Source: Betaproteobacteria bacterium (lineage in GTDB: Bacteria; Pseudomonadota; Gammaproteobacteria; Burkholderiales; Ga0077523). Taken from it: DNA of 64,000 bases. How positions within the stretch are numbered: position 1 is the first letter of the stretch; every line of letters begins with the position of its first letter. The stretch spans positions 62,001 through 126,000 of the forward strand of contig WGLR01000009.1 of the NCBI GenBank assembly GCA_016125475.1, written 5' to 3'. The notes under the pieces were generated by a model. That model was not told where the DNA came from and made no database searches. It saw only the letters and a list, made by a program, of their open reading frames with translations. This document shows, piece by piece, positions 18,762-26,892 of this stretch. Made by a program: the position numbers and the translations under genes.

Positions 18762-18905
18762 ACGATCGGCCGTTTACGGGATAATCACGGGCGAGATGAC
18801 GCCCGCCTACTCCTGCCGGAACCCGCAGACCACCACAACGCCATCGTCGCCGGGCGACCCCGCCCCATCCTGTCCGGCGCGTGACACGCGCAGCCTGCCC
18901 TGCGC

Positions 18906-19817
18906 ATGACGGCCAGGGTCGAGCAGCGACGCGCTGCCGTGGTGATGGCGGCACTCTCCCTGGTATGGGGTTACGCGTGGATCACCGCGAAGATCGGCCT
19001 CGCCTACTGCGGACCTTTCGACTTCGCGATGCTTCGCGTGCTCGTGGGGGTGGTGTCGCTCGGCGCGATCCTGATCGCCACGGGCCGGCCGCTGCGGCCA
19101 CGCCACCTGGGCGCTGCCGCGCTCGTGGGGTGCGCCCAGACGAGCGCCTTCCTGATCTTCAACACGTGGGCACTGGCCGACGGCGGCCCCGGCAAGACGT
19201 CGATCATCACGTTCACGATGCCTTTCTGGGTCCTGCTGTTCGCGTGGCCCGCGCTCGGGGAACGCCTTCGCGGGGTGCAGTGGGCTGCCGTCGGGGTGGC
19301 GGTGGCGGGTCTGATCGCGATCCTGGAGCCATGGCGGCTGCAGACCTCGCTCCTTTCGAAACTCACGGCGGTGGCCGCGGGGATCTCCTGGGCGGTCGGC
19401 GTGATCCTTTCGAAGCGGCTCCACAACCGTGAACGCTACGACGCGCTCGAGTTCACCTTCTGGCAGATGCTGGTGGGACTGGGGCCGATGTGCATCGCGG
19501 CGTGGGCGATTCCGCAGCGCGAGATCGCGTGGGGCGGACCCCTCGTCCTGTCGCTCGCGTTCACCGGCATCGTCGCGACGGGGCTCGGCTGGTTCATGTG
19601 GATCTACGTGCTGAACCGGCTGCCCGCGGGCACGACCGGTCTGGCCTCGCTCGCGGTCCCCGTCATCGCAGCCGCGACCTCGGCCGTCCAGCTCGGGGAA
19701 CGCTTGCGGCCCGCCGAACTGACGGGCATGGTCCTGATCGGCTCCGCGCTCGCGGTGATGGCCTGGGATTCCGCGCGTCGTCACGAACGACCCGACCCGA
19801 TGATGGGCCAGGAGTAG
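18906..19817 (+). CDS. EamA family (DMT) transporter
   Basis: The 303-residue inner-membrane protein has ten predicted helices in two EamA repeats (about 10-135 and 150-285), as in the drug/metabolite transporter superfamily (RhaT/YdcZ type). The substrate cannot be inferred. GATAAT at 18780-18785 is a possible -10. It ends 44 bases before the alpha/beta hydrolase, perhaps one operon. Confidence 0.87.
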   Translation: MTARVEQRRAAVVMAALSLVWGYAWITAKIGLAYCGPFDFAMLRVLVGVVSLGAILIATGRPLRPRHLGAAALVGCAQTSAFLIFNTWALADGGPGKTSIITFTMPFWVLLFAWPALGERLRGVQWAAVGVAVAGLIAILEPWRLQTSLLSKLTAVAAGISWAVGVILSKRLHNRERYDALEFTFWQMLVGLGPMCIAAWAIPQREIAWGGPLVLSLAFTGIVATGLGWFMWIYVLNRLPAGTTGLASLAVPVIAAATSAVQLGERLRPAELTGMVLIGSALAVMAWDSARRHERPDPMMGQE

Positions 19818-19861
19818 CGGGCGACGGCGCGAGGCAGCCACTCGAACAGGAGCAACGTGCG

Positions 19862-20776
19862 ATGCGCGAAGCGCGCTCGACATTCATACCGATCAACGGG
19901 TTGCGCTACCACGTACGAACGTGGGGCACACCCGGCCAGGAAGTACTCGTGCTGCTCCACGGCTGGATGGACGTCTCGGCGTCCTTTCAGTTCGTCGCGG
20001 ACGCACTGGAAAGAGACTGGTACGTGGTCGCACCGGACTGGCGCGGGTTCGGACTCACGCAGTGGGCGCCCGACGGCTACTGGTTTCCCGACTATTTCGC
20101 GGACCTCGATGCACTCCTGGAGACGTTCAGCCCTGGCCAGCCCGCCATCGTGTTCGGTCACAGCATGGGCGGCAACATCGCCGGAATGTACGCGGGCATC
20201 CGCCCCGACCGTATTCACCGGCTCCTCCTTGCCGAGGGGTTCGGCCTCGGGTCGACGAAACCGGAGGAAGCACCCGCACGCTACGCGCGCTGGCTCTCGG
20301 AGCGCCGCACCGACAGGGGGTTCCGGTCTTACGACGGGATCGACGGCGTCGTGGAACGGCTGCGGGTGCTGCATCCGCGCCTGACGCCGGAACGAGCACG
20401 GTTTCTCGCGCCCCACTGGTCGACACCGGCGAACGACGGCAGGCGCGTCCCGGCGGCCGACCCCGCGCACCGGCGGGTAAACGCCGTACTGTATCGTCAG
20501 GAAGAGGCACTGGCCTGCTGGGCTGCCGTCACCGCCCCGGTTCTGTGGATCTGGGGCGGTGACCCGGAATGGATGCGGCGCCTCGCGGGCGACGACACGA
20601 CGGACTGGGCACGCCGGCGCAACGCTTTCCGCCACCTGACCGAGTGTACAATCGCCGACAGTGCCCACATGATGCATCTCGACCAGCCCGAAGCCCTCGC
20701 CGCCGCGATCGAACGCTTTGTCGATCAGTGCGACGCATCCCAGACGGCCGGTCGTCGCCCTGGAATCCGAGAATGA
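19862..20776 (+). CDS. alpha/beta hydrolase
   Basis: The 304-residue alpha/beta-fold hydrolase has LLHGWMD (oxyanion hole, 31-37), nucleophile elbow GHSMGG (S101), and a C-terminal His in SAHMMHLDQPE. WGGDPEWM likely supplies the acid region. There is no signal peptide. The sequence resembles haloalkane-dehalogenase/epoxide-hydrolase-like esterases, but the cap domain is not specific enough to name a substrate. Its stop overlaps the next gene's ATG by four bases, so the pair is translationally coupled. Confidence 0.87.
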   Translation: MREARSTFIPINGLRYHVRTWGTPGQEVLVLLHGWMDVSASFQFVADALERDWYVVAPDWRGFGLTQWAPDGYWFPDYFADLDALLETFSPGQPAIVFGHSMGGNIAGMYAGIRPDRIHRLLLAEGFGLGSTKPEEAPARYARWLSERRTDRGFRSYDGIDGVVERLRVLHPRLTPERARFLAPHWSTPANDGRRVPAADPAHRRVNAVLYRQEEALACWAAVTAPVLWIWGGDPEWMRRLAGDDTTDWARRRNAFRHLTECTIADSAHMMHLDQPEALAAAIERFVDQCDASQTAGRRPGIRE

Positions 20777-21222
20777 ATGCCATCAAACGCTCGCTCGTCC
20801 CCTTGCTGTCAGGTCTCTCGCTGTCTCTGGCTTTCGCGATCCCGTCCAGCGCCGCCGATACGGCATCGCCGGACTCCGGCAAGGCGACACAGAGCGCCGC
20901 GCAGGAACGGGATCAATTCAGTCTCCGCGCGTCCCGGGACGTCGTCCTCGCATTGCCGGAGGTCAAGGCCTGGCATGACAAGCGGCAGGCCGAGGCCTCG
21001 AACGCCCCACACGGCCCGCCGACCGGGGGAATCGTGACCGCCTTGCGGCGCGTCGACGGCGTGAAGCACTGGGCCGTGACGCTCTACGAGAATCCGCGCA
21101 CGGATGCCAGGAAGTGGGCCGTGTTTCTGGTCCGTGCCCGGGACGGCGCGATATTCGTCGAGGGAGAAGACGGGCGTCTTCTCACCCTCGAGGCGTGGCG
21201 CCGTACACGACCGTCCGTCTGA
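20773..21222 (+). CDS. small exported protein of unknown function
   Basis: The 149-residue product has a signal peptide (LVPLLSGLSLSLAFAIPSSAA). The mature domain of about 120 residues holds RDVVLALPEVKAWHDKR, VKHWAVTLYENPRTDARKWAVF and AIFVEGEDGRLLTLEAWR. The pattern of alternating strands suggests a small alpha/beta periplasmic domain of the type often seen near hydrolases; I do not recognise a family. Its start overlaps the hydrolase stop (ATGA). Confidence 0.75.
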   Translation: MNAIKRSLVPLLSGLSLSLAFAIPSSAADTASPDSGKATQSAAQERDQFSLRASRDVVLALPEVKAWHDKRQAEASNAPHGPPTGGIVTALRRVDGVKHWAVTLYENPRTDARKWAVFLVRARDGAIFVEGEDGRLLTLEAWRRTRPSV

Positions 21223-21243
21223 GCCCCACGGGCCGGCGACGGC

Positions 21244-21261
21244 AGCCCGGCAGACCGGGCT
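21244..21261. terminator. 7-bp hairpin after the exported-protein gene
   Basis: AGCCCGG and CCGGGCT pair perfectly around CAGA, 21 bases past a stop codon at a convergent junction. There is no T-tract, so termination is only possible. Confidence 0.35.
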
Positions 21262-21277
21262 TGCCCGCTCGCCGCCA

Positions 21278-21502
21278 TCAGGCCTGCGCGCGGATGTGCT
21301 TGCCGGGCGTGCTCAGCAGGATTCGACGCCACGTGGCGCCTGGAGAAGCACTTTCTCCGTGGCGGGCTTCGACGTCCCGGCGCGCCTGATCCGAGGTCGG
21401 GTCTTTCGGGTCGGTCACTCGCACGTCTGCACCGCGCCCCGAGCCCAGCCTCGCCACTCCGGACAACGGTACGGCGTTCTGGATGCTGGTCGTTTCCTTC
21501 AT
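21278..21502 (-). CDS. possible small protein, 74 residues
   Basis: The reverse-strand ATG at 21502 is preceded by GAGGGGGAAAC, a good ribosome site. The codons show high third-position G+C like the surrounding genes. The product (MKETTSIQNAVPLSGV...ILLSTPGKHIRAQA) is hydrophilic, with no signal, membrane segment or recognised motif. It could be a real small gene or a chance reading frame at the edge of a gene-poor region. Confidence 0.4.
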   Translation of the reverse strand: MKETTSIQNAVPLSGVARLGSGRGADVRVTDPKDPTSDQARRDVEARHGESASPGATWRRILLSTPGKHIRAQA

Positions 21503-22203
21503 GTTTCCCCCTCGACGCGGCGCCGGCCGCGTCAGCCACTCGACTGTCTCCAAGGTCCCACAGCTCGGAACCTCTCGAGTTGATCAAAATCATCAGTGTC
21601 GGCATCCGATGTTACGGGGGTGTGTCCGCACGGCGACACCCGTACGGGTGAAGCCCGGCAGCCGAAGTTCGGTCGCGAGGGGTGTAGACCCACAAGCAGC
21701 GACGCGATTCGATCCATGGTCCTGCTCTGGGCTGCGGGAACGACCACGAGCGTCGTCGATGGACGAGCCACATCGGCATCCAATCGGGTCCGGCGCCATC
21801 CGACGGACCCGTCGTACACACACCCCGCGCGGCCCGCCCCGAGAGGTAGTCAGCGAGGCCCCACATGCACTGAATCTCGCGGTCGACGCGCCGCAAGGAG
21901 GACCCCTGTCTCGTGGCCGTCGGACCTGCCAGGTCTCCGTCTCGCGCCCGTCCGTGCAACGACTATCCGCGGAGTGCCGCAGCGCGGCCTGCGTCGCCAC
22001 AACCGAACACCACCTTGCGCGTCGGGGACCGCACCACGACTCCGAATCCTGCCCCCGCCCAGTCGCTCCGGCAGGCCTTCGAACACGGAGTCCACGGCAT
22101 GCCGGGAGACGACCGTCGCGTGGCGAACCGGACCGTCATCGGGAAGAAGACGCCCAGAGGGCGTCACTCAGGATCGGAAGCTTCCACGCCCTCGTGCCGG
22201 CAA
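21503..22203. other. 701-bp stretch with no convincing gene
   Basis: Open frames occur on both strands, but their translations are rich in Arg/Pro/Ser/His/Thr with no family resemblance, as expected for shadows in GC-rich DNA. The only structure noticed is a 14-base perfect palindrome, CACCCGTACGGGTG, at 21637-21650. It may be decayed coding sequence downstream of the PEP-CTERM pseudogene. Confidence 0.5.
21637..21650. repeat. 14-bp perfect palindrome
   Basis: CACCCGTACGGGTG is self-complementary and stands alone in a gene-poor stretch, 135 bases upstream of the possible small gene at 21502. It could be an operator; no regulator is assigned. Confidence 0.35.
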
Positions 22204-22934
22204 TTACACGGCACCGCGTGACGGCACCCGACGACGAGGGGGACCCGACCGGCGACATTTCCACGCAATGCCTGCAAGCCCCGCCGAAATCACCCAGGCG
22301 CTGGAAGACTCGGGGACGGGACTGGCCGACAGCCGCACGTTGTTCAGGTTCGCCTTCAGGGTATCGGTGGTCGAACCGGTCATGCTCATGAGGATGCCGA
22401 GACTGCCACCGACACTCGCATCGGCGACAGGCTGCGTCACGAAAGAAACGTCGAAGTCCGTGAAGGTCCCGTCCGGCACGGCCCCGGGCACGACGACATT
22501 CGACACGACCACACTGCCGTTCACCGTAAGCGCGAGCGTGACTGCCCCGGGCGCCGCGTCCAGACGATTGCCGACGGCGACGACGAGCCGGTACCGGGTC
22601 CCCGATTCGACCGTCGCAAGGCCCGTGACCGAGAGGTAGCCGACACCCGGAGTCTGCGAAGGACCGATCAGGATGAAGGTGTCCTGAAAGCCGTCCGCAC
22701 TCCCCGGCAGCGCCGACGTGTTCCGGTCGCGCCTGCGTACTGGGCGTTCAACTGGTCGTGCACGCCGACACCCGAAGTGAATGTCCATCCTGGCACGGCC
22801 AGCGATGCATCGCCGTCGCCGACGTCGGGTGTCTCGAACGAAGCGTTCGGAACGAAGACAGGGATGGCCGAAGCCGGCTGCGCGAACGCAACGAAGCTGC
22901 AGGTGAGCAAGAGTCCGAGCGCATGGCGGAACAT
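22204..22934 (-). pseudogene. PEP-CTERM sorting-domain protein, frameshifted
   Basis: The first frame starts at 22934 with a signal peptide (LGLLLTCSFVAFAQPASA) and VFVPNASFETPDV, and reads well to about AQYAGATG. The second frame resumes with NTSALPGSADGFQDTFILIG and runs to 22204. Joining them needs one extra base near 22723 and yields about 243 residues. The C-terminus VPESSSAWVISAGLAGIAWKCRR is a PEP-CTERM signal (short motif, hydrophobic helix, basic end), which exosortase systems use for surface export. PES replaces the usual PEP, and 14 residues follow the basic cluster. It is either a recent pseudogene or a sequencing error. Confidence 0.75.
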
Positions 22935-23567
22935 CGCGGGCTCGACGGGGAATATACCGTTGTCAAGCGTACCCGTACTGCGTGGCGCGGTTGCGTTGCC
23001 CCGAGCGTCCGTCGAAAGGAAAGGGGGACGCCTCGGGGTGCCACCGACACCGGGATCACGTCATCGCGACGCGCACCGGTCCGGGTCCGCAGGCGAGACC
23101 CCCATCGGGTGCGCCACCCACACGTGCGTCGCACGCGCCAGCAGTTCACCGCACCCACCGGGGAATCGTCATCGCCGCGGAACCGGTTCGCCCGGTGCGC
23201 GACGACTCGGACGCGACGCAGACAGTGCCGGTGCAGCAAGGCGGGGCGTGTCTGTTCGCGGAACGAGGACTCGCGAGATGGCGCGCGCCGGAAGCGTCAC
23301 ACCGGTTTCGGGAGACACGCGCCAACACTCCCGCCGCTACGACTTCGGGGCGTCAGGATCGGCCTCGCGGCGGGTGCCGGCCGTTCGCAGCGTCGACAGA
23401 CGCCCCGTCGCGCAGCACCGAAAGAAGATCATCCTGCCCTGCACGGGTATCCTGACACCCGAACAGGTCGAGCATGATCAGTGGTGAGGACAGCGTACGA
23501 CGATCGCGCACCGGGGCTGCGCACGGACCTGACGAGCCCCGTCGATGACAGAGCCTGGATACGTGAT
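22935..23567. other. 633-bp intergenic stretch without a gene
   Basis: No frame gives a recognisable protein. On the reverse strand TTGACA (22961-22966) and TATATT (22951-22956) lie upstream of the PEP-CTERM start but are only four bases apart, so they cannot serve one promoter. The stretch ends at the 3' end of tRNA-Arg. Confidence 0.5.
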
Positions 23568-23644
23568 TGGCGCGACCGGCGGGATTCGAACCCACGACCC
23601 CTGGCTTCGGAGGCCAGTACTCTATCCAGCTGAGCTACGGCCGC
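23568..23644 (-). tRNA. tRNA-Arg (anticodon CCG)
   Basis: The 77-nt gene includes encoded CCA (23568-23570 read in reverse). Acceptor arms GCGGCCG and CGGTCGC pair with one G-T wobble. The anticodon stem CTGGC/GCCAG encloses loop CTCCGAA with anticodon CCG, reading CGG arginine codons. The T arm has GTTCGAATC. A CGG-reading tRNA suits the high G+C codon use here. Confidence 0.95.
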
Positions 23645-23745
23645 GCGGAGAGAAGAGGACGGGAGTATAGCCTCAGGAACCCGCTTGCCGCCATGTTCGT
23701 CGCGTTTTGACCAGGCCCGAGGTTCCGGCCATTCACGGTGTCTCC

Positions 23746-23751
23746 TATAAT
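23746..23751 (+). promoter_or_regulatory. candidate -10 box of the cytochrome c5 gene
   Basis: A consensus TATAAT lies 30 bases before the ATG. The expected -35 position reads TTCCGG. Confidence 0.5.
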
Positions 23752-23781
23752 CTCCGATTTACCGAACCTCCAGAGGTAGCC

Positions 23782-24333
23782 ATGGCCGACGAGCCGCACG
23801 CCGAAGAACACGAGTCATTCATCAAGTCGCCGAAACAGCTTGTCGTGGTGGTCTTTCTGGCGTTCGCCGTGCCCATCTCGATCATCGTGCTGCTCTCGCA
23901 GTACGTCACGAACAGCCTGGATGTCGATTCGAGCAACCCCAACATGTCCGAAGAGGCGGTTGCGAGGCGCATCCAGCCGGTCGGCGAGATCGTCGTCGCA
24001 AAGGCGGGCGGCGCCCCTGCAGCGGCCGAGGCACCGGCCCCGACCGCATCCCCGGCGCCGGCAGCCGGAGGCGCTTCGGCTCCCGCCGGAAAACCGGACG
24101 GCAAGGCCGTGTTCGACAAGGTCTGCTCCGTGTGTCACGGCGCGGGAATCGCGGGAGCACCGAAGGCCGGCGACAAGGCAGCCTGGGGTCCGCGAATCGC
24201 CCAGGGCAAGGACACGCTCTACGAGCACGCGCTGAAAGGCATCCGGGCGATGCCCGCGAAAGGCGGCAATCCGTCCCTCTCGGACGCCGAGGTCAAGGCC
24301 GCCGTAGACTACATGGTCGGCATGGTGAAATAG
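23782..24333 (+). CDS. membrane-anchored cytochrome c5 family protein
   Basis: The 183-residue product has an N-terminal transmembrane anchor (about 18-42), which leaves the rest in the periplasm. An Ala/Pro-rich linker (about 75-104) and one class I cytochrome c domain follow. Heme attachment is C115-S-V-C118-H119 and the axial Met is M157 in RAMPAKGG. This layout is common for betaproteobacterial cytochrome c5 electron carriers to terminal oxidases. The ATG at 23782 is chosen over an upstream TTG because it follows AGAGGTAG and the -10 box. A clear terminator follows. Confidence 0.92.
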   Translation: MADEPHAEEHESFIKSPKQLVVVVFLAFAVPISIIVLLSQYVTNSLDVDSSNPNMSEEAVARRIQPVGEIVVAKAGGAPAAAEAPAPTASPAPAAGGASAPAGKPDGKAVFDKVCSVCHGAGIAGAPKAGDKAAWGPRIAQGKDTLYEHALKGIRAMPAKGGNPSLSDAEVKAAVDYMVGMVK

Positions 24334-24356
24334 GCCGCTGCCGCAGGAAAGACCGA

Positions 24357-24380
24357 GGGGCGCGGCGAAGCGCCCCTTTT
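24357..24380 (+). terminator. intrinsic terminator after cytochrome c5
   Basis: GGGGCGC (24357-24363) pairs with GCGCCCC (24370-24376) around GGCGAA, followed by TTTT and then CATTT. It is the clearest rho-independent terminator in the window. Confidence 0.8.
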
Positions 24381-24458
24381 CATTTGTGCGGCCGGGACGC
24401 CCCGGACGCACCGGGCTTCCGGCCGTGAGAGTGCGTTCCGGATGGTGACGGGAGTCGG

Positions 24459-25271
24459 ATGGCGACATACGTGATCGGTGACCTGCAAGGGTGTCTCGAC
24501 CCGCTGCAGCGCCTGCTCGACAAGGTGAACTTCGACTCCTCCGAGGACCGGCTCTGGTTCGTGGGCGACCTCGTGAACCGGGGGCCGGACTCGCTCGGCG
24601 TACTGCGCTTCGTGCGCGATCTCGGCACGCGCGCCGTATGCGTGCTCGGCAATCACGATCTGCACCTCGTCGTCGCCGCGGCCGGGTTCGGCCGCATGCA
24701 CCGCGAAGACACGTTTCAGGACGTCCTGGAGGCACCGGACCGGGATGCGCTCGTCGAGTGGCTCAGGCATCGTCCGCTGTTTCACGTGGAGGGGCCGTGG
24801 GCCCTCGTCCACGCGGGCGTCCTGCCCCAGTGGACGATCGAGCAGGCCGCCGCTCTCGCGAGGGAGACCGAGGCGCTCCTGCAGTCGGACCGGAGCGACG
24901 AGTTCCTGCGAACCATGTACGGGAATCATCCCGACCACTGGGACGATACCCTGACCGGCTGGGACCGGGCGCGCGTCGTCGTGAACGCGATGACGCGACT
25001 GAGAGTCTGCACCTCCGCGGGCACGATGGAATTCCGTCACAAGGGCCCTGTCTCGAAGACGCCATCGGGCTTCATGCCCTGGTTCGACGTTCCGGACCGC
25101 CTTTCACGCACCCACACGATTCTCTTCGGGCACTGGTCCGCGCTCGGCTTCAGTCGCTCACGGGATTACGTGGCCCTCGACAGCGGCTGTCTCTGGGGAC
25201 GGCAGCTCACCGCATGGCGTCTGGAAGACGAGACGGCGTTCCAGATTGCCTGCCCGGCACGGGCAGACTGA
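24459..25271 (+). CDS. apaH: symmetrical bis(5'-nucleosyl)-tetraphosphatase (diadenosine tetraphosphatase)
   Basis: The 270-residue enzyme hydrolyses Ap4A to two ADP. Metallophosphoesterase motifs are GDLQG near residue 7, GDLVNRGPDS, GNHD, and a C-terminal FGHWSALG and LDSGCLWG. Length is standard. Cleavage of Ap4A and Np4-capped RNA links it to stress responses. Its 3' end overlaps the convergent olsA-like gene by 65 bases. Confidence 0.95.
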   Translation: MATYVIGDLQGCLDPLQRLLDKVNFDSSEDRLWFVGDLVNRGPDSLGVLRFVRDLGTRAVCVLGNHDLHLVVAAAGFGRMHREDTFQDVLEAPDRDALVEWLRHRPLFHVEGPWALVHAGVLPQWTIEQAAALARETEALLQSDRSDEFLRTMYGNHPDHWDDTLTGWDRARVVVNAMTRLRVCTSAGTMEFRHKGPVSKTPSGFMPWFDVPDRLSRTHTILFGHWSALGFSRSRDYVALDSGCLWGRQLTAWRLEDETAFQIACPARAD

Positions 25272-26016
25272 GCGCCTCGGCCACCACGCGAGTGCAGTGC
25301 TGGGCGAGGTCGCGGCGGTGCCTGCCGACCGCCTGCACGGGCTCGAGAAACGTGAGCTCGACGCGCGTCTCCCGCTGGCTCGTGAGCAGCATCGTCGATT
25401 CCCAGAGCGAGCGGTCGCCAGCGTAGGCGGCCTTGTCATCGGGCCTTCCGTCTTCGGTCACGTACCGCAGTGCGACGGGAAGCGCAAACCCTCTCACGTG
25501 AATCAGGGGCTGGAGCAGCGAGCCGTGAAAGGGCCGCAGTTCCGTCCCGTCGGTGGTGGTTCCTTCGGGAAAGACGACCATGCATTCGCCTCTCTCCAGC
25601 ACCCGTTCCAGCGTCGCGTTCACACGTGACGTGTCGTGCCTGCGGGCACGATGCACGAACACGGTTCCCTGGCGTGCGACGAGCCAGCCCACGAGCGGCC
25701 ACGACCGGATCTCCGATTTGGCGACGAAGCGGCACTCGACGAAAGAGCGGATCACGAAGATGTCGAGCCAGGACACGTGATTCGACACGACCAGCGTGGG
25801 GAGCGCTGCCCGCGTCGCGCCGGCGTCGCCCGCAGCGGTCACCCGCACGCGGATGATCCGGAGCAGGCGCCGCGACCACCATCGGAAGCACGCGGAACGG
25901 AAACCCTCGCTCACGAGGGGATAGACCACCGCACTCAGCGCGAGGCCCGTGGCCACGTGCGCGGCGAGCAGGGAGATTCTGACGGTCTGCGTGAGCCTGC
26001 TATTCGAATTCGACAT
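25207..26016 (-). CDS. olsA: lysophospholipid acyltransferase family protein, probable OlsA
   Basis: The 269-residue PlsC-type acyltransferase has NHVSWLD (H80, D85; the HX4D catalytic motif) and FPEGTTTDG (149 onward), the glycerophosphate-binding block. A hydrophobic N-terminal segment anchors it to the inner membrane. The start overlaps the end of the upstream GNAT-type acyltransferase by 17 bases. That pairing is the usual OlsB-OlsA order for ornithine-lipid synthesis, where OlsA O-acylates lyso-ornithine lipid. PlsC itself (lysophosphatidate acylation) is the alternative. The OlsA call rests mainly on context. Confidence 0.82.
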   Translation of the reverse strand: MSNSNSRLTQTVRISLLAAHVATGLALSAVVYPLVSEGFRSACFRWWSRRLLRIIRVRVTAAGDAGATRAALPTLVVSNHVSWLDIFVIRSFVECRFVAKSEIRSWPLVGWLVARQGTVFVHRARRHDTSRVNATLERVLERGECMVVFPEGTTTDGTELRPFHGSLLQPLIHVRGFALPVALRYVTEDGRPDDKAAYAGDRSLWESTMLLTSQRETRVELTFLEPVQAVGRHRRDLAQHCTRVVAEALSLPVPGRQSGTPSRLPDAMR

Positions 26017-26764
26017 GCTTCATGAAGTGCCGCGCGTACCGGCTATCCAGCCGGGACAGGGGCATCAGCATGAGCAGATCGGCCGTGTTGAAATCGGGGT
26101 CCCAGGCGGGTTCTCCGCAGACGTATGCGCCGCAACGGGTGTAGCCCTTGATGAGCGGCGGCACCGGCGTCGCGAGTCCGCCGTTCAGCCGCTCCAGCGG
26201 CAGGGGGCAACGCGGAAACGCGCGGTATTCGATCGGGCTCAGGCTGTTGTGCCTGAGGCGATTGTAGATGCTTGCGGCGCCGTGTCCACCATCGGCCATG
26301 CTGATCGATGCGCAGCCGATGAGGTACTCGTAGCCGTGCGTCGTCATGTACTGCGCGATCCCCGACCAGAGGAGCGCGATGATGGTGCCGTTGCGATAGC
26401 CCGGGTGAACACAGGATCGACCCACTTCGACCATCCGGTCGCGAAGGTACTGCAGGCGAGTCAGATCGAACTCCTCGTCCGAGTAGAACCCGCCGAGACG
26501 GCGCGCCTGCTCTCCGGACAGGATCCGGTAGGTCCCGACGACGGCCCCGGAGTCCTCGTCGCGGACGACGAGATGCTCGCAGAACGAGTCGTACATGTCG
26601 CAGTCGACACCGGGTTCCGGGGTGGACAGTCTGGCACCGAGTTCCTCCGCGAAGATCTGCCATCGCAGCTTCTGCGCCTCGCGGATCTCGCCGTCGGTCC
26701 TCGCCAGCCCCACGCTGAGACCCGACGGGTCCCGGCGGGAGCGACTGAATTCGGTCTGAAGCAT
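26000..26764 (-). CDS. olsB: GNAT-fold N-acyltransferase, probable L-ornithine N(alpha)-acyltransferase OlsB
   Basis: The 254-residue protein belongs to the Acetyltransf_5 / hemolysin-like acyltransferase group. LRWQIFAEELGARL near residue 35, EVGRSCVHPGYRNG at the centre and LIGCASISMADGG are the family blocks. OlsB transfers a 3-hydroxyacyl chain from acyl-carrier protein to ornithine, making lyso-ornithine lipid, a phosphate-free membrane lipid. The olsA-like gene overlaps its 3' end. TAAATT (reverse strand, 26796-26801) is a possible -10. Confidence 0.85.
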   Translation of the reverse strand: MLQTEFSRSRRDPSGLSVGLARTDGEIREAQKLRWQIFAEELGARLSTPEPGVDCDMYDSFCEHLVVRDEDSGAVVGTYRILSGEQARRLGGFYSDEEFDLTRLQYLRDRMVEVGRSCVHPGYRNGTIIALLWSGIAQYMTTHGYEYLIGCASISMADGGHGAASIYNRLRHNSLSPIEYRAFPRCPLPLERLNGGLATPVPPLIKGYTRCGAYVCGEPAWDPDFNTADLLMLMPLSRLDSRYARHFMKHVEFE

Positions 26765-26892
26765 TGCGCCCTCGAACTTGTTTCGATGGCGCGAGAATTT
26801 AGGAAGCAGCGGTGACGGCCCGGTTAAATCCCGATGAACTTTCGGTTAACACGGGCCGCCCGACCGGGTCGCCGCCCGGTCGGCTGAACACG

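Noticed and set aside
21483-22639. Two overlapping + strand open frames of about 300-350 codons
   Set aside because: Composition is random-looking, they overlap the PEP-CTERM gene in antisense, and no ribosome site or motif supports them.
22951-22966. TTGACA and TATATT as a promoter for the PEP-CTERM gene
   Set aside because: The two boxes are separated by only four bases.
23500-23700. Integration (att) site at tRNA-Arg
   Set aside because: No second copy of the tRNA 3' end and no integrase gene were found in the window.
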